From positions 1 through 9,574 of the forward strand of contig DMTU01000342.1 of the NCBI GenBank assembly GCA_003476595.1: DNA of 9,574 bases, read 5' to 3'. Below the pieces are notes generated by a model. The model was not told the DNA's origin. It saw only the letters and a list, made by a program, of their open reading frames with translations, and did not search any database. Every line of letters starts with the position of its first letter. The first letter of the stretch is position 1. Shown piece by piece: positions 8,615 to 9,574 of this stretch. Both the position numbers and the translations under genes were made by a program. The DNA is from Acidimicrobiaceae bacterium. GTDB lineage: Bacteria > Actinomycetota > Acidimicrobiia > Acidimicrobiales > Salinilacustritrichaceae.

Positions 8615-9574
8615 ATGACCAGCCCGAAGCTCCCGGCCGTCGACGACCTCACCCTCGAGGAGAAGTGCCGCCTGCTCGGCGGGGCCTCCACCTGGCGGAC
8701 CCACCCGATCGAGCGCGTGGGCATCCCCGCGCTGAAGATGTCGGACGGGCCCAACGGCGTGCGGGGTGACGGGCTCGGCGCCCGCCGCACGCCAGGGGTG
8801 GTCATCCCGGTCGGCATCGCCGTCGGCGCGACGTGGAACCCGTCGCTGGCCGCGGAGCTCGGCGATCTGCTCGGCACCGAGTCGCGGCGCAAGGGCGCCC
8901 ACGTCCTGCTCGCCCCGACCGTGAACCTGCAGCGGACCCCGATCGGCGGCCGGGTGTTCGAGTGCATGTCGGAGGACCCCGAGCTCACCGCGCGTCTCGC
9001 CGTCCCCCTGGTCGAGGCGGTGCAGGCCCACGATGTCGCGGTCACGGTGAAGCACTTCGTGGCCAACGACACCGAGATCGACCGGATGAGCGTCGACGTC
9101 GACGTCGAGGATCGGGTGCTCCGGGAGCTCTACCTGCGTCCCTTCGAGGCCACGGTCATCGAGGCCGACGCCTGGGGGATCATGAGCGCCTACAACCAGC
9201 GGGGCGGCGAGCACTGCGCGGCCAGCCGGGAGCTGCTCACCGCGATCCTGCGCGACGAGTGGGGATTCGACGGGTTCGTCGTGTCGGACTGGTACGGCTC
9301 CCACGACACCGTCGCCTCCATCCGGGCGGGCCTCACCGTGCCGATGCCGGGGCCGAGCACGATCTACGGCGAGCGGCTGCAGGCCGCGGTCGAGGCCGGC
9401 GACGTCGAGGAGTCCCTCGTCGATGCGCAGGTGGAGGACCTCCTGCGGCTCATGGCCCGCGTGCGCATCACCGAGCGCGACTCGGAGCAGGCAGAGGAGA
9501 CGGTGGACGACCCGGCCGAGCGGGCGCTGTGCCGACGGGCGGTGGTCGAGGGACTCGTCCTGTGCCGAAACGAG
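8615..9574 (+). CDS. Glycoside hydrolase family 3 (beta-glucosidase-like), N-terminal part
   Basis: GH3 enzymes release terminal sugars from beta-glycosides by retaining hydrolysis. The first 320 codons are in the window and the frame is open to the last base. Visible are the start MTSPKLPAVDDLTLEEKCRL, the substrate loop KMSDGPNGVRG (41-51), GGRVFECMSEDP (111-122), VTVKHFVANDTEIDR (143-157, with K146-H147), IMSAYNQRGG (189-198) and GFVVSDWYGSHDT with the predicted catalytic nucleophile D225. Near the end, CRRAVVEGLVLCRNE begins the second GH3 domain, so the acid/base residue lies beyond the window. There is no signal peptide, suggesting action on imported or cytoplasmic oligosaccharides. One deviation: the usual AGLDLxMPG motif reads AGLTVPMPG at 238-246, so the Asp before MPG is replaced. 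The substrate may be a beta-glucoside or another beta-glycoside. Confidence 0.9.
   Translation, partial: MTSPKLPAVDDLTLEEKCRLLGGASTWRTHPIERVGIPALKMSDGPNGVRGDGLGARRTPGVVIPVGIAVGATWNPSLAAELGDLLGTESRRKGAHVLLAPTVNLQRTPIGGRVFECMSEDPELTARLAVPLVEAVQAHDVAVTVKHFVANDTEIDRMSVDVDVEDRVLRELYLRPFEATVIEADAWGIMSAYNQRGGEHCAASRELLTAILRDEWGFDGFVVSDWYGSHDTVASIRAGLTVPMPGPSTIYGERLQAAVEAGDVEESLVDAQVEDLLRLMARVRITERDSEQAEETVDDPAERALCRRAVVEGLVLCRNE

Noticed and set aside
8507..9304. Minus-strand open frame opposite the GH3 gene
   Set aside because: The plus-strand frame has the GH3 motifs with the catalytic Asp; the opposite strand shows none.

Overview
This is a high-GC actinobacterial chromosomal segment. The 23S rRNA 3' end (the ...GGTACTAATCGGCCGAGGGCTTG type), the strong third-position G/C bias, the short TANNNT-to-ATG promoters that suggest leaderless mRNAs, an F420-type LLM oxidoreductase of the Rv1855c kind and a KorAB pair all fit Actinomycetota. 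Acidimicrobiia is my best guess at class level, but that is an inference that cannot be settled from this window alone.

Layout. Positions 1-538 are the distal end of an rRNA operon: the 23S 3' end, a short spacer with a hairpin and a boxA-like element, 5S rRNA, and a strong intrinsic terminator. A monocistronic-looking gene follows for a TPR protein with a roughly 200-residue, Arg/Gly/Asp-rich, probably disordered N-terminus (594-1832). Next come a short OB-fold, SSB-like protein (1938-2306) and a class I fructose-bisphosphate aldolase (2429-3313). The two-gene operon korA-korB (3424-6341) encodes a 2-oxoacid:ferredoxin oxidoreductase, most likely acting on 2-oxoglutarate. A probable F420-dependent LLM oxidoreductase (6365-7294) has its own leaderless promoter and converges with a membrane-anchored alpha/beta hydrolase on the minus strand (7299-8510). 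After a 104-bp divergent intergenic region with an 11-bp inverted repeat, a GH3 glycoside hydrolase starts at 8615 and is cut off by the window end at about the junction to its C-terminal domain.

How the genes relate. The central-carbon genes (aldolase; KorAB linking 2-oxoglutarate oxidation to ferredoxin reduction) sit together but have separate promoters, apart from the 4-bp-overlapping korAB pair. GH3 could feed sugars into glycolysis. The rest looks like ordinary core genome. I see no mobile element, tRNA, CRISPR array, phage gene or defence system. The more unusual items are the RG-rich TPR protein next to the rRNA operon, the SSB-like protein without an acidic tail, the membrane-tethered hydrolase, and several promoter-proximal palindromes.
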